Shown here in pieces: positions 1-7,373 of a stretch of DNA of 64,000 nucleotides. Every line of letters begins with the position of its first letter. Position 1 is the stretch's first letter. Position numbers and translations under genes: made by a program. The DNA is from Psychroserpens jangbogonensis (GTDB lineage Bacteria > Bacteroidota > Bacteroidia > Flavobacteriales > Flavobacteriaceae). The stretch spans positions 1-64,000 of the forward strand of contig NZ_JSWG01000015.1 in assembly GCF_000797465.1 (NCBI RefSeq). Reading direction: 5' to 3'. The notes under the pieces are model-generated. The model saw nothing but the letters and a program-made list of their open reading frames with translations. It searched no databases and was not told the DNA's origin.

Positions 1-26
1 TTTCAGGACGGGTCAAAATGCACTAC

Positions 27-152
27 AACGTGTTCGTGTATGGCTTGTTGCGTTGGCGAGAACTAAATTAGCAAAAAAGAAACTAACCATTAGGGAAATC
101 CGCAGGATTTTCCGAGTACACACAAACTAGCAATTGGTTATACACGTTGTTG
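27..152 (-). repeat. attC-like repeat R1
   Basis: It begins AACGTGTTCGTGTATGG and ends GGTTATACACGTTGTTG on the plus strand, so its two ends form an interrupted inverted repeat. A short hairpin lies in the middle (GGAAATCC, GCA, GGATTTTCC). The arms pair as core box, then an unequal internal loop (AAC against GTGTTC), then GTGTAT, which resembles the R/L boxes and unequal spacers of a folded attC strand. To its left, in gene sense, a further segment starts with GTTGTAGTGC and leaves the window. Confidence 0.75.
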
Positions 153-163
153 GCTACCGTGTT

Positions 164-682
164 TTACTTTATAAGTTTTATTCCTTCTGATTTATTTTTA
201 AAGAATGATTCTACTTCTGATTTAGTTTTTTCAGTTAGCTCAATATCAGTAACCTCATTTTTTTTGTTATCAAATAACTTAACTTGAGTATCATTATAAG
301 CTAAGTAGCGAAATGAAAAATCTTCTTTCTTGTAAGCAATTAATGATTGTTCAACGAACTTAAAGTTCAGTTTTTTATCAGTCCAATATGTGTTATTTTG
401 TATTCCTTTTTCCACATAAACCATAAAATCGAATACTAAATAATCGAATTTCTTAGAATGGTAAATAGTTAGTCCACTTCCATTTGCAGGATCATTGGTT
501 AATCTAATCGTATCTATTTTAAATTCCGCTTTGTGTTTTTCAAAGTCTTTAACTAATCCGAAACTATTTAACTCAGGAACAGTTTTTTTAATGATTGCAT
601 TTTCCGAATTCTTTTCAGATTCCTGTTTTTCTCCGCAAGAGTAAAATCCGATTATTAGAAAAATGATAAATATTTTGTTCAT
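164..682 (-). CDS. Small lipoprotein, cassette A
   Basis: The product is a 172-residue predicted lipoprotein of unknown function. The start MNKIFIIFLIIGFYSC gives a short hydrophobic signal peptide with a lipobox cysteine at residue 16, followed by a charged linker rich in Glu, Lys and Asn. The frame is open further upstream, but that part is translated repeat R2, so I reject it. A start five codons earlier (MSKNH, position 697) is possible and would sit only about 10 bases inside the cassette boundary. The mature part has no motif I recognise. It is the single gene between R1 and R2, and R1 follows its stop directly, like an attC behind a cassette gene. Confidence 0.7.
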   Translation of the reverse strand: MNKIFIIFLIIGFYSCGEKQESEKNSENAIIKKTVPELNSFGLVKDFEKHKAEFKIDTIRLTNDPANGSGLTIYHSKKFDYLVFDFMVYVEKGIQNNTYWTDKKLNFKFVEQSLIAYKKEDFSFRYLAYNDTQVKLFDNKKNEVTDIELTEKTKSEVESFFKNKSEGIKLIK

Positions 683-704
683 ATGGTTCTTGGACATTGT
701 TGCC

Positions 705-830
705 AACGTGTTCGTGTATGGCACGTTGTTTTGGTTTAGGACTAAATTAGCAAAAAGAAACATACCAGAGGGAAATCCGCAGGATTTTCCGAGTAGACAC
801 AAAGCAAACAATGGGTTATACACGTTGTTG
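705..830 (-). repeat. attC-like repeat R2
   Basis: Same element as R1, with the same outer arms, the same central GGAAATCC/GGATTTTCC hairpin and the same ACTAAATTAGCAAAAA tract. It is flanked by GTTGCCAAC on the left and GTTGCCATTTC on the right. Differences from the other copies are scattered substitutions, so the copies are not very recent. Confidence 0.75.
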
Positions 831-860
831 CCATTTCGTTGATTTAGAACTTATACATAG

Positions 861-1043
861 TTATTCCTTTAATTGAAAATATTGAAGATTTCCTTGATTT
901 CCTCTAAATCTAATTTTACCTTTATCTTTTAATGAGTGCCATATTTTTAGAGTTTCTGAATCTTTATAAATATCACAAGATTTAAGGTCACTTGTTTTAT
1001 GAAATTTTTCCATTTCATTTTTTTCAATTTTTGTTAATGACAT
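861..1043 (-). CDS. Small hypothetical protein, cassette B
   Basis: This is a 60-residue hydrophilic protein with many Lys and Glu, no signal peptide and no membrane segment. It starts MSLTKIEKNEMEKF and ends GNLQYFQLKE. I recognise no family. It lies in the segment between R2 and R3, close to R2 at its 3' side, with about 226 bases of leader on its 5' side. It could be a complete small cassette gene or the remnant of a longer one. The orientation agrees with its neighbours, which supports it being real. Confidence 0.45.
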   Translation of the reverse strand: MSLTKIEKNEMEKFHKTSDLKSCDIYKDSETLKIWHSLKDKGKIRFRGNQGNLQYFQLKE

Positions 1044-1269
1044 TTTTTTCTAGTTTAAATTCAAGAAGTAAATTAACGGTTATTCCATAATTTGCTAAAT
1101 TCTGTATAGGTTTCAGGTTTTTATTCCGTAAACAAGCTGAAACTCCATTGTTGTTTTTATTCAACATTTTAGTGAAAAATGAATGCAATTAATTCAATGT
1201 TTACTTGATAGGAATCTATTTTTTTTAAATTCAAATTTTTCGATTCAGAGTGATTCCTCAATGAATGGC
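1044..1269. other. Leader of cassette B without a recognised gene
   Basis: This stretch is very AT-rich with T and A runs and no convincing reading frame on either strand. Its right end GAATGGCAAC is complementary to GTTGCCATTTC at the far end of the same cassette (828-838). It may carry the promoter of the 60-residue gene, but I see no clear promoter match. Confidence 0.4.
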
Positions 1270-1394
1270 AACGTGTTTGTGTATGATTTCGTTGCGTGTT
1301 TCAGCAACTAAATTAGCAAAAAGGAACGAACCAGAGGGAAATCCGATAGGATTTTCCGAGTAAACAAAAAACTAGCAATGAATTATACACGATG
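1270..1394 (-). repeat. attC-like repeat R3
   Basis: Third copy of the element. It is slightly diverged: it begins AACGTGTTTGTGTATG and ends ATTATACACGATG, so the right arm has an A in place of one T. The central hairpin reads GGAAATCC, then GATA, then GGATTTTCC. Flanks are GAATGGC on the left and TTAGTAAC on the right. Confidence 0.75.
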
Positions 1395-1751
1395 TTAGTA
1401 ACTTTAGCGACAGACTAGAGTGAATACGTTCTGCAAAAATTCCGTTTAAATTTTAAAAATTGAGATTGTCGAATTTGACTTTTTAAAACTCAAAAAAATC
1501 GCGAAAAGAAAACCTGACTTTTTTTCGCATCAAAGATTTGCCGTTTGAGTAATCAAATCCGCAAACAAGCTAAAATCCGATTGAGTGATTATTCCGAGTT
1601 TGAGTAAGAGTTAATTCCGCTTCTAAATTCCGCAAGAGTGAACCGAAATTCCGTTTTATTTATTCAGAGTTTGAGTGAGCAAAAAATCCGATAAATTAAG
1701 TTTTTAATAATTCGGTTTTTAAGGAGTAACAATTTTGGAGCTATTGTTACT
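1395..1751 (-). other. Gene-less cassette C
   Basis: This is about 357 bases between R3 and R4 without a reading frame that looks real on either strand. Its ends are strongly complementary: GTTAGTAACTTTAGC on the left pairs with the complement of GCTATTGTTACTAAC on the right (13 of 15 positions). Inside it, GAGTTTGAGT and ATTCCG words recur several times. Integron arrays also contain cassettes without genes, which may carry regulatory RNA or promoters. A decayed gene is equally possible. Confidence 0.5.
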
Positions 1752-1879
1752 AACGTGTTCGTGTATGGTTAGTTGCGTTGGCTAGAACTAAGTTAGTAAA
1801 AGAAAACGAACCAGTAGAAAATTCCACAGGAATTTTCCGAGTACGCAATGACCACAGCAATTGATTATACACGTTGTTG
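1752..1879 (-). repeat. attC-like repeat R4
   Basis: Fourth copy, with AACGTGTTCGTGTATGG at the left and ATTATACACGTTGTTG at the right. The central hairpin is longer here (GAAAATTCC, then ACA, then GGAATTTTCC). The substitutions compensate across the stem, which suggests that the folded form, not only the sequence, is conserved. Confidence 0.75.
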
Positions 1880-1890
1880 CCTCACGTTTT

Positions 1891-2547
1891 TTAATCAATT
1901 TCTTTTAAAGTGTAGTCTTCTTTTATACTACCAAATGTTGACACATAAATTTCATTCCTAACTTTACTCTTTATCACGAATGGAACATAAATATCAGTAA
2001 ATAAAATATCAAATCCATTATGATTTATTCTTTCCCACATCAAGTCTAAATCACCATTTTTCCAAGCACTACTGACGTAAACAGAGTCATTAATAAAATG
2101 GATAGTATCTGTCCATTTTCTATAATTTCGAATAAATTTTTTGCCCGTAAATTTAAAATCAGTCGACTTGCTTTTCAGAGAATCGTTTAGTTTTCTGTAA
2201 ACACGACTATAGAAATTCAAATTGGATATTATGAGACTGTCATTTCCAACTTCAATTTCTTCCAATAAATAATCTTCATTGTCAGCTAAAATAAATTTAT
2301 TCCCTTTCAGTTTAAATTTCCCTGTTCGCTCATTTTCGTAAGTATCGAACCTAAACTCTTTGGTTAGAAAAACGCCATTATCGTAAGTTGTTACTTTGTT
2401 GAATGGGAATCCACCTAATCCAGATACTTCTTTATCTTCTTTTGTATCATACATATAAGCGGAAATCCACGTTCCATTTAATTTTTTTTCGTTCCTACAT
2501 GAACTTAAAATGAAGATAAATGCTAATATGTAAATTATATTTCTCAA
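1891..2547 (-). CDS. Small lipoprotein, cassette D
   Basis: The product is a predicted lipoprotein of 218 residues. The signal peptide is MRNIIYILAFIFILSSC, with the lipobox Cys at residue 17, followed by a Lys/Asn linker and a body rich in beta-strand-like segments. 'LNGTWISAY' just after the linker resembles the start of lipocalin-like small lipoproteins, but I cannot name a family. The start codon is TTG; no ATG gives a signal peptide. It lies only 12 bases inside the cassette boundary at 2559. R4 follows 11 bases after the stop. This is the first cassette of the array next to the chromosomal backbone. Confidence 0.7.
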   Translation of the reverse strand: MRNIIYILAFIFILSSCRNEKKLNGTWISAYMYDTKEDKEVSGLGGFPFNKVTTYDNGVFLTKEFRFDTYENERTGKFKLKGNKFILADNEDYLLEEIEVGNDSLIISNLNFYSRVYRKLNDSLKSKSTDFKFTGKKFIRNYRKWTDTIHFINDSVYVSSAWKNGDLDLMWERINHNGFDILFTDIYVPFVIKSKVRNEIYVSTFGSIKEDYTLKEID

Positions 2548-2675
2548 ATGTGTGGCAACTGGTTATATCCGGATAAATATACACATTATCCAGAGCTATT
2601 TTCTGGATATCCGGAACTTTTGTTCCAATATATCCATGTCAATATATTGATTTATAATGGCTTGAAAACACAATT

Positions 2676-3029
2676 TTAAAGATACCACCAAGCCCAATAC
2701 ATCAGCCCAAATTGTAATGGAATCCGTAAAACTAAAATCCATTTCGGTACTCCAGCACTTGCCTTTTCTCCAGATAACATATAAAAATGTACCAACAAAA
2801 ACACAAACAACATAGCTATAATACCATAAACAGCCATAACTTTTAAAGAAGGAATACAAAGTGCTATTCCTAATCCAATTTCTGCAATTCCACTCGCATA
2901 TACCAACAATTTATGATGTGGTAAATAGCGAGGCATGATTCTCATATAAATCTTAGGCTTTATAAAATGCATCACACCTGCAACAACATACAAAAGCGGC
3001 ATAACATATAAAAGCCAAGAACTATTCAT
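2676..3029 (-). CDS. DoxX-like small membrane protein
   Basis: This 117-residue protein is nearly all hydrophobic, with four predicted membrane helices (about residues 5-22, 45-62, 66-84 and 97-116). The spacing and the motifs 'VAGVMHFIKP' and 'GIAEIGLGIAL' fit the DoxX/MauE-type membrane family, whose members often have roles near thiol or redox chemistry; no active residues are visible. Its start overlaps the 3' end of the next upstream gene by 8 bases, so the two are probably translated together. The function is uncertain; the family call rests on topology and motif. Confidence 0.7.
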   Translation of the reverse strand: MNSSWLLYVMPLLYVVAGVMHFIKPKIYMRIMPRYLPHHKLLVYASGIAEIGLGIALCIPSLKVMAVYGIIAMLFVFLLVHFYMLSGEKASAGVPKWILVLRIPLQFGLMYWAWWYL

Positions 3030-4008
3030 CCTTGTAAATATTAAAAGTCATTCCAATACCATAGTTGTTGAGATCTGTTTGCAGTAAACTCGATTCTATA
3101 CCATTGCCTTTTTTAAATTGTACCCAACTATTACCATGTATAAAAACGCGTTTAATATACGTGCGATAATCGTCTATCTCATCTGTAAAAGGAAGTAAAG
3201 GCCTAAAATTTGTTGGTATTTTAACAGTGCCTGTATTTGTTTTAATCTCTTTGTATTTCTTGTTAGGTAAAAGTTTGCCTTGAGCATCTGTATAACCCAA
3301 TACTTGAACTGATACATAAAAACCATCTTCAGGAATAATTAAATCATGCTCAGAAACATCGAGCTTAAACTCATCTCCATTTTTTTCTGTGGCTCTAAAA
3401 ACAATATTGGTGTAGGTGAGTGGTTCTCCCGGAATTCCGTTGTCGTTATCGTAAAACTTCACCTTAAACAACGTAGAAAAAGATCTTTTGTCGGCATTGC
3501 TGCGCTTGCGTTTTTTCCAATCTCGAGATTCTAAAGTAATAGGAAATAAAATTGAAGTTATCTTTTTTAGCTTTTCATCGTCATTAGGAAAAAATACAGC
3601 AATTTCACTTTCAATAGTTGGTAACCAACACTTGTAATAATCGTCATCTAAATACGGTTTTACAGTTTCCGTTTTAAACTTCCGATTCACAGTAGTTCTA
3701 ATCACAACTTCGTCTAGAGTATTCGTTTCTATATCTAAATAAATCGACTTCGGAAAATTTACAGTTGCTATTACTTTTTCTTTAAAACCTAATGCCGAAA
3801 TATAAAGCGAATCGACATCTGGATATAACTTTTTCGTAAAATAGAAAGAGCCTTCATTATCGGCAAAAATACCTTGACCATCACCAAATGAAATGGTAGC
3901 ATACGATACAGGATAATCCGTTTCAATGCTAATCACTTTGGTTTGTGCAAAACCAGTAGCAACAACACATAAGACGAGTACTGTGAAATATTTAGTTAAC
4001 TGATGCAA
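3022..4008 (-). CDS. Secreted carboxypeptidase-regulatory-like domain protein
   Basis: This 328-residue protein has a signal peptide ending at about residue 21 (VATGFAQ). Residues 25-100 look like a CarboxypepD_reg-like beta domain (YPVSYATISFGDG, GIFADNEGSF, TLDEVVI), the fold found at the start of many outer-membrane TonB-linked proteins. No TonB plug or barrel follows, so it is a stand-alone envelope protein. The remaining 230 residues resemble nothing I can name. It overlaps the DUF885 gene upstream by 17 bases and the DoxX-like gene downstream by 8, so the three form one operon. Confidence 0.65.
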   Translation of the reverse strand: MHQLTKYFTVLVLCVVATGFAQTKVISIETDYPVSYATISFGDGQGIFADNEGSFYFTKKLYPDVDSLYISALGFKEKVIATVNFPKSIYLDIETNTLDEVVIRTTVNRKFKTETVKPYLDDDYYKCWLPTIESEIAVFFPNDDEKLKKITSILFPITLESRDWKKRKRSNADKRSFSTLFKVKFYDNDNGIPGEPLTYTNIVFRATEKNGDEFKLDVSEHDLIIPEDGFYVSVQVLGYTDAQGKLLPNKKYKEIKTNTGTVKIPTNFRPLLPFTDEIDDYRTYIKRVFIHGNSWVQFKKGNGIESSLLQTDLNNYGIGMTFNIYKDE

Positions 4009-5788
4009 TCCAATTATCGATTTTAGTTTCTAATAAGGCTAAAGGAATACATCCTGATTCTAACACTTGATTGTGGAATTGAGCAATATCAAATTTATCA
4101 CCTAATTCCTTTTCTGCTTTAGCGCGCAATTCTAATATTTTAAGCTGACCAATCTTATAAGATAACGCTTGTCCTGGATTAGCCATATAACGTTCAATTT
4201 CTGAAGTGATACTTGCTTTACTTTCAGCTTCATTTGTAAGCGAATATTTAATGGCTTTTTCACGTGACCATCCTTTAGTATGAATTCCAGTATCTACAAC
4301 CAAACGAATAGCACGATGCATTTCCATACTCAACATTCCGAAGTATTGGTATGGATCTGTATATAAGCCTAATTCTTTTCCTAAAGACTCACAATACAAA
4401 GCCCAACCTTCTCCATAAGAACTATACCAAAGTGTTTTTCTAAAATCTGGTAAGTCTTTATTTTCTTGTTGTAATGAAATTTGAAAGTGATGTCCAGGAA
4501 TTGCTTCATGTAAAAACAAAGCTTCATCAGAAAACACATTGTATTTTGTAGCATCAGGAATTGGTGTGTAAAAAATACCTGGTCGCGATCCATCTATAGC
4601 ACCTTGATTATATTCTGCACTAGCTGAGGCTTCTCGAAACGCTTCTGTTTGACGTACCTCAAAAGCTGTTTCTGGTTTTAAATCGAATAATTTTGAGATT
4701 TGAGGTTTCATAGTGTTATGAATTTCATTGAAATTATGAATAACATCTATTGGCTCTTCAAAAGGCATTAGTTCTTTATTAGTTCGAACATAATCGAAGA
4801 ACGATATGATATTACCTTCAAAACCAACTTGTTTTTTAACGGTTTCCATTTCAGATAATATACGTGCTACTTCTGTTAAGCCTAACTCATGAATTTCGTC
4901 AGCTGTCATTGTAGTAGTCGTGTATTTTTTTATTTGATGGTTATAGTAATCTTTACCATTTGGTATGTCTGAAATTCCACTAGTAGCTCGACCTGCTTCT
5001 AGGTATGTTGTACTCATGAATTTGTGTAACTTTTTATAAGCTGGAACGATTTCATACCTTATTTTTGATTTGTAAACTTTGGTAATATTAGCTTTGTCTG
5101 CATCAGAAAAACTCTCAGGAATGTTTTTAATTGGGTTATAAAATAAATGCCCCTCCATGTTAGTTGTTGCTAAGGCTTCTAACTGTGGAAGTACTTTAAC
5201 AATTAAAGATTTGGGTAATACATGGTCACGTTCAATACCTTTTTTCATTTTTTCTTCGGCAGAATTCATCCAAAGCAAATAACCATCTACACGATTGAGC
5301 CAATTTTTGTAGTCTTTGATTGTTTTAAAAGGCTGAGAGCCTGCTCCACTAGCTAACTGACCAAAAGATAGATGAAGTGTCCACATTTGATTAATAGGAG
5401 TAAGGTCTTCGTTGAATTTAAAACCTTCAAGATTCATCTTACATTCCCAAATTAAAACTTGTTTACTTAATTGTTGACTTTTGTTAAGCTCAGCATCATC
5501 GAATGAACTAACTTTAGCTTTGTAATTCATGTAATATTCTACTAATTGTTTGGCATAGTCATCAGACAAAAAGTTTGGTAATTGATCATTGTATCTATTA
5601 TCTCCTGCAGAAGTAGCATTAAGAGGATTGAGTTTTAAGCCTTCTTCATAGTAATTTTTTAATACGTTTTCAAACTCAGTATTAGTTGGTATTGTTACTG
5701 CGGTTGTTTGAGTAACAGTAGTTTCTTTATCTTTTTTACATGCTGAAAAGCATAAAACAATTATAATAAGAGTTATTAGTTTTTTCAT
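3992..5788 (-). CDS. DUF885 family lipoprotein, putative zinc peptidase
   Basis: This is a 598-residue lipoprotein; the signal peptide has Cys17 in 'CFSACKK'. The body is a DUF885 domain, an all-helical fold related to gluzincin peptidases. The characteristic HEAIPGHHFQ motif lies at about residues 426-435 and is expected to bind zinc and carry the catalytic Glu. The length is usual for the family. Most members are envelope proteins of unproven substrate; peptidase activity is inferred from the motif. It is the first gene of the three-gene minus-strand operon that ends with the DoxX-like protein. Confidence 0.85.
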   Translation of the reverse strand: MKKLITLIIIVLCFSACKKDKETTVTQTTAVTIPTNTEFENVLKNYYEEGLKLNPLNATSAGDNRYNDQLPNFLSDDYAKQLVEYYMNYKAKVSSFDDAELNKSQQLSKQVLIWECKMNLEGFKFNEDLTPINQMWTLHLSFGQLASGAGSQPFKTIKDYKNWLNRVDGYLLWMNSAEEKMKKGIERDHVLPKSLIVKVLPQLEALATTNMEGHLFYNPIKNIPESFSDADKANITKVYKSKIRYEIVPAYKKLHKFMSTTYLEAGRATSGISDIPNGKDYYNHQIKKYTTTTMTADEIHELGLTEVARILSEMETVKKQVGFEGNIISFFDYVRTNKELMPFEEPIDVIHNFNEIHNTMKPQISKLFDLKPETAFEVRQTEAFREASASAEYNQGAIDGSRPGIFYTPIPDATKYNVFSDEALFLHEAIPGHHFQISLQQENKDLPDFRKTLWYSSYGEGWALYCESLGKELGLYTDPYQYFGMLSMEMHRAIRLVVDTGIHTKGWSREKAIKYSLTNEAESKASITSEIERYMANPGQALSYKIGQLKILELRAKAEKELGDKFDIAQFHNQVLESGCIPLALLETKIDNWIASVN

Positions 5789-5857
5789 TTTAAAGGATTT
5801 GATTTTTAAATTTAAAAGCTAAAGGTACATAATCTTGGAGTTATAAAAAGCATAAAA

Positions 5858-5890
5858 AAAAACTGCTATTGATTGAATAGCAGTTTTTGA
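5858..5890 (-). terminator. Hairpin terminator after the DUF6249 gene
   Basis: AACTGCTATT (5861-5870) and AATAGCAGTT (5876-5885) form a 10-bp perfect stem around GATTG. An A run on one side and a T run on the other would allow it to work in both directions. It lies just downstream of the stop of the DUF6249 gene. Confidence 0.85.
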
Positions 5891-5911
5891 AATTTGTTGG
5901 TTGATGTCCTC

Positions 5912-6253
5912 TTATTCCTTATCTAAATTTTTGGTCATATTGAATCCTAAAAATAATCCAAGTCCAGCCATAAAGAAAATCGTTGCAGGATAAACCGCTT
6001 CTTCATCAAGTGTTGTAAGGTTGTCTAAAAGAGATGCGATAAATACGCCAATACCAATTCCCATTAATAATAATGCAAAGTTAAGTATAAGTACTTTCCA
6101 GATTGGAGCGGTTTGTTGCTTACCTCTCATAAAAATACTGGCATCTACACCTTTTTCAATAAGTGCTAAGCGTTCTTTGTTTCTTGTTGAAAAATACAGG
6201 TAGAATACGCTAAAAATTGATCCAAAAATAATTCCAATGATTATTACTTCCAT
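5912..6253 (-). CDS. DUF6249 family small membrane protein
   Basis: This 113-residue protein has an N-terminal membrane helix (residues 2-20), the conserved 'RNKERLALIEKGVDASIF' stretch (24-41) and two more helices (about 52-74 and 87-105). This arrangement matches DUF6249 proteins, which in flavobacteria usually sit beside an ECF sigma factor gene, as here. The function is unknown. The gene is divergent from the sigma gene, and both have an ECF-type promoter facing outward in the 139-base gap, so it is probably a direct target of that sigma factor. Confidence 0.75.
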   Translation of the reverse strand: MEVIIIGIIFGSIFSVFYLYFSTRNKERLALIEKGVDASIFMRGKQQTAPIWKVLILNFALLLMGIGIGVFIASLLDNLTTLDEEAVYPATIFFMAGLGLFLGFNMTKNLDKE

Positions 6254-6297
6254 AATGTTGTTTTTTAATTGATTAAATTTATATGTTTTGAGCTTAT

Positions 6298-6324
6298 GAC
6301 GACAGATGTTTCGTTTTGGTTACA
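6298..6324 (-). promoter_or_regulatory. ECF-type promoter of the DUF6249 gene
   Basis: On the minus strand TGTAAC (6324-6319) is followed 17 bases later by CGTC (6301-6298). AAC at -35 and CGTC at -10 with 16-17 bases between is the classic ECF sigma promoter layout. The expected transcript start leaves a leader of about 35-40 bases. Confidence 0.65.
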
Positions 6325-6355
6325 CAATTATAAAAAAAAGTTTTTTTCAATTTAT

Positions 6356-6382
6356 TGTAACCATATAATCAATAGTGTCGTC
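6356..6382 (+). promoter_or_regulatory. ECF-type promoter of the sigma factor gene
   Basis: TGTAAC (6356-6361) and CGTC (6379-6382) are separated by 17 bases, inside the longer shared word GTCGTCT. It mirrors the divergent promoter at 6298-6324 and resembles the three promoters of the micropeptide array, which have a 16-base spacer. This suggests autoregulation by the encoded sigma factor. Confidence 0.65.
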
Positions 6383-6392
6383 TTACTATAAA

Positions 6393-6980
6393 ATGACCAC
6401 CAACGACCAAATACTCATCAACCAAATTGTTGAAGGCGACACTAATTCATTTACGATATTAGTAGATCGTTATAAGGACTTGGTGTTTACTTTAGCCCTA
6501 CGTATGCTTAAGAATAGAGAAGAAGCAGAAGAGGTTGCTCAAGACACGTTTATTAAAACCTATAAGTCCCTTGAGAAGTTTAAAGGGGATTCGAAATTTT
6601 CAACATGGATTTATAGAGTAACTTATAATAGCTGTCTTGATAGAATTAAAAAGAATAAAAAACATTTGAATAATGTTGAAATAAATGAATTTACAGAGCA
6701 TCAAGTTGTAACCATAGATAATGCTTTAGATAATATGGAAACTAAAGAACGAAAAGAGGCAATGCAGAGATGTATTAATACCTTGCCTAACGAAGAAAGT
6801 TTTTTATTGACCTTATATTATTTTGATGACTTATCTTTAGACGAAATTTCAAAGATTGTTGGGATTACAGCAAACTCTATAAAAGTGAAATTATTTAGAA
6901 GTCGAAAAAAATTGGCAACTATTTTAAAGTCGCAATTAGAACCAGAAATAATCGATTATTATGAAAGAGAACGCAGATAA
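6393..6980 (+). CDS. ECF-family RNA polymerase sigma factor
   Basis: This 195-residue protein has sigma region 2 at about residues 15-90 (RYKDLVFTLALRML, EEVAQDTFIKTYKSL, STWIYRVTYNSCLDRIKK) and region 4 at about 120-180 (SLDEISKIVGITANSIKV, LFRSRKKL). The length is normal for ECF factors. A longer frame from GTG at 6375 would include the putative -10 box, so I take ATG 6393. The transcript would then begin only a few bases before the start codon, or at it. It overlaps the next gene by 20 bases, the usual link to an anti-sigma factor. Confidence 0.92.
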   Translation: MTTNDQILINQIVEGDTNSFTILVDRYKDLVFTLALRMLKNREEAEEVAQDTFIKTYKSLEKFKGDSKFSTWIYRVTYNSCLDRIKKNKKHLNNVEINEFTEHQVVTIDNALDNMETKERKEAMQRCINTLPNEESFLLTLYYFDDLSLDEISKIVGITANSIKVKLFRSRKKLATILKSQLEPEIIDYYERERR

Positions 6981-7371
6981 ACATTTAGACGACTTATCAC
7001 GAAAAGTGATAGGCAAATCAGCAGTTGAAAGTCCGTCGTTTGATTTTACACAAACGGTAATGTCTCAAATCAAAGCGCTTGGAACATCTAGAGCTACGAC
7101 TTATGTGCCATTAATTTCAAAACGCATTTGGTTACTTCTTAGTGTAGGTATAGCTTCTGTAATTGGATATGTACTCTTCGGTTCTTCTAATACCGAAACA
7201 ACATGGTTTGGAAATTTAGAACTGAATCGTTATATCGATTTTGATATTTCAGATGCATTTTCAGGTTTTCAAGTTTCACAAACAATGCTCTATGTAGCTT
7301 TACTTTTTGCAGTGATGCTAGCTATTCAAATCCCAATTTTAAAACATCAATTAGATAAGCGATTTGAATAA
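6961..7371 (+). CDS. Putative anti-sigma factor, single-membrane-span
   Basis: This 136-residue protein has a soluble N-terminal part (about 1-50), one clear membrane helix (WLLLSVGIASVIGYVLF, about 57-73) and a second hydrophobic segment near the C-terminus (about 108-125). It shows no zinc-binding His/Cys cluster typical of ZAS-type anti-sigma factors. The role is inferred from its 20-base overlap with the ECF sigma gene and its membrane topology; I recognise no sequence family. It ends three bases before the convergent gene at 7374. Confidence 0.6.
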   Translation: MKENADKHLDDLSRKVIGKSAVESPSFDFTQTVMSQIKALGTSRATTYVPLISKRIWLLLSVGIASVIGYVLFGSSNTETTWFGNLELNRYIDFDISDAFSGFQVSQTMLYVALLFAVMLAIQIPILKHQLDKRFE

Positions 7372-7373
7372 TT

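Larger units (their letters stand above)
1..2559 (-). mobile_element. Integron-like gene-cassette array (attC-like repeats, no integrase seen)
   Basis: Four near-identical elements of about 126 bp (27-152, 705-830, 1270-1394, 1752-1879) separate four segments, three with one minus-strand gene and one with none. Read on the minus strand, every segment starts with GTTnnnn and ends with the complement of that same start, just before the next repeat. This segment-specific complementarity is what integron cassettes show between their first bases and the R'' box of their own attC. Two of the genes start 10-25 bases inside their segment, as cassette genes do. The layout is seen directly; the recombination mechanism is inferred. 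No integrase gene lies in the window and the array continues past its left edge. A MITE-like or REP-like family is the main alternative. Confidence 0.55.

Noticed and set aside
683-823. N-terminal extension of the cassette A lipoprotein into R2.
   Set aside because: It is translated repeat sequence; the signal peptide starts at 682.
27-1879. The regular repeats could be read as a CRISPR array.
   Set aside because: Repeats are 126 bp, spacers are 180-560 bp and carry genes, and no cas gene is near.
1-2559. An insertion sequence or transposon with inverted ends.
   Set aside because: No transposase gene and no target-site duplication seen; repeated single-gene segments fit cassettes better.
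2596-2859. Minus-strand frame of 87 codons overlapping the DoxX-like gene.
   Set aside because: It overlaps a better gene in another frame and has no family features.
6375-6392. GTG start for the sigma factor.
   Set aside because: It lies in the promoter -10 region, and the ATG at 6393 gives the usual length.
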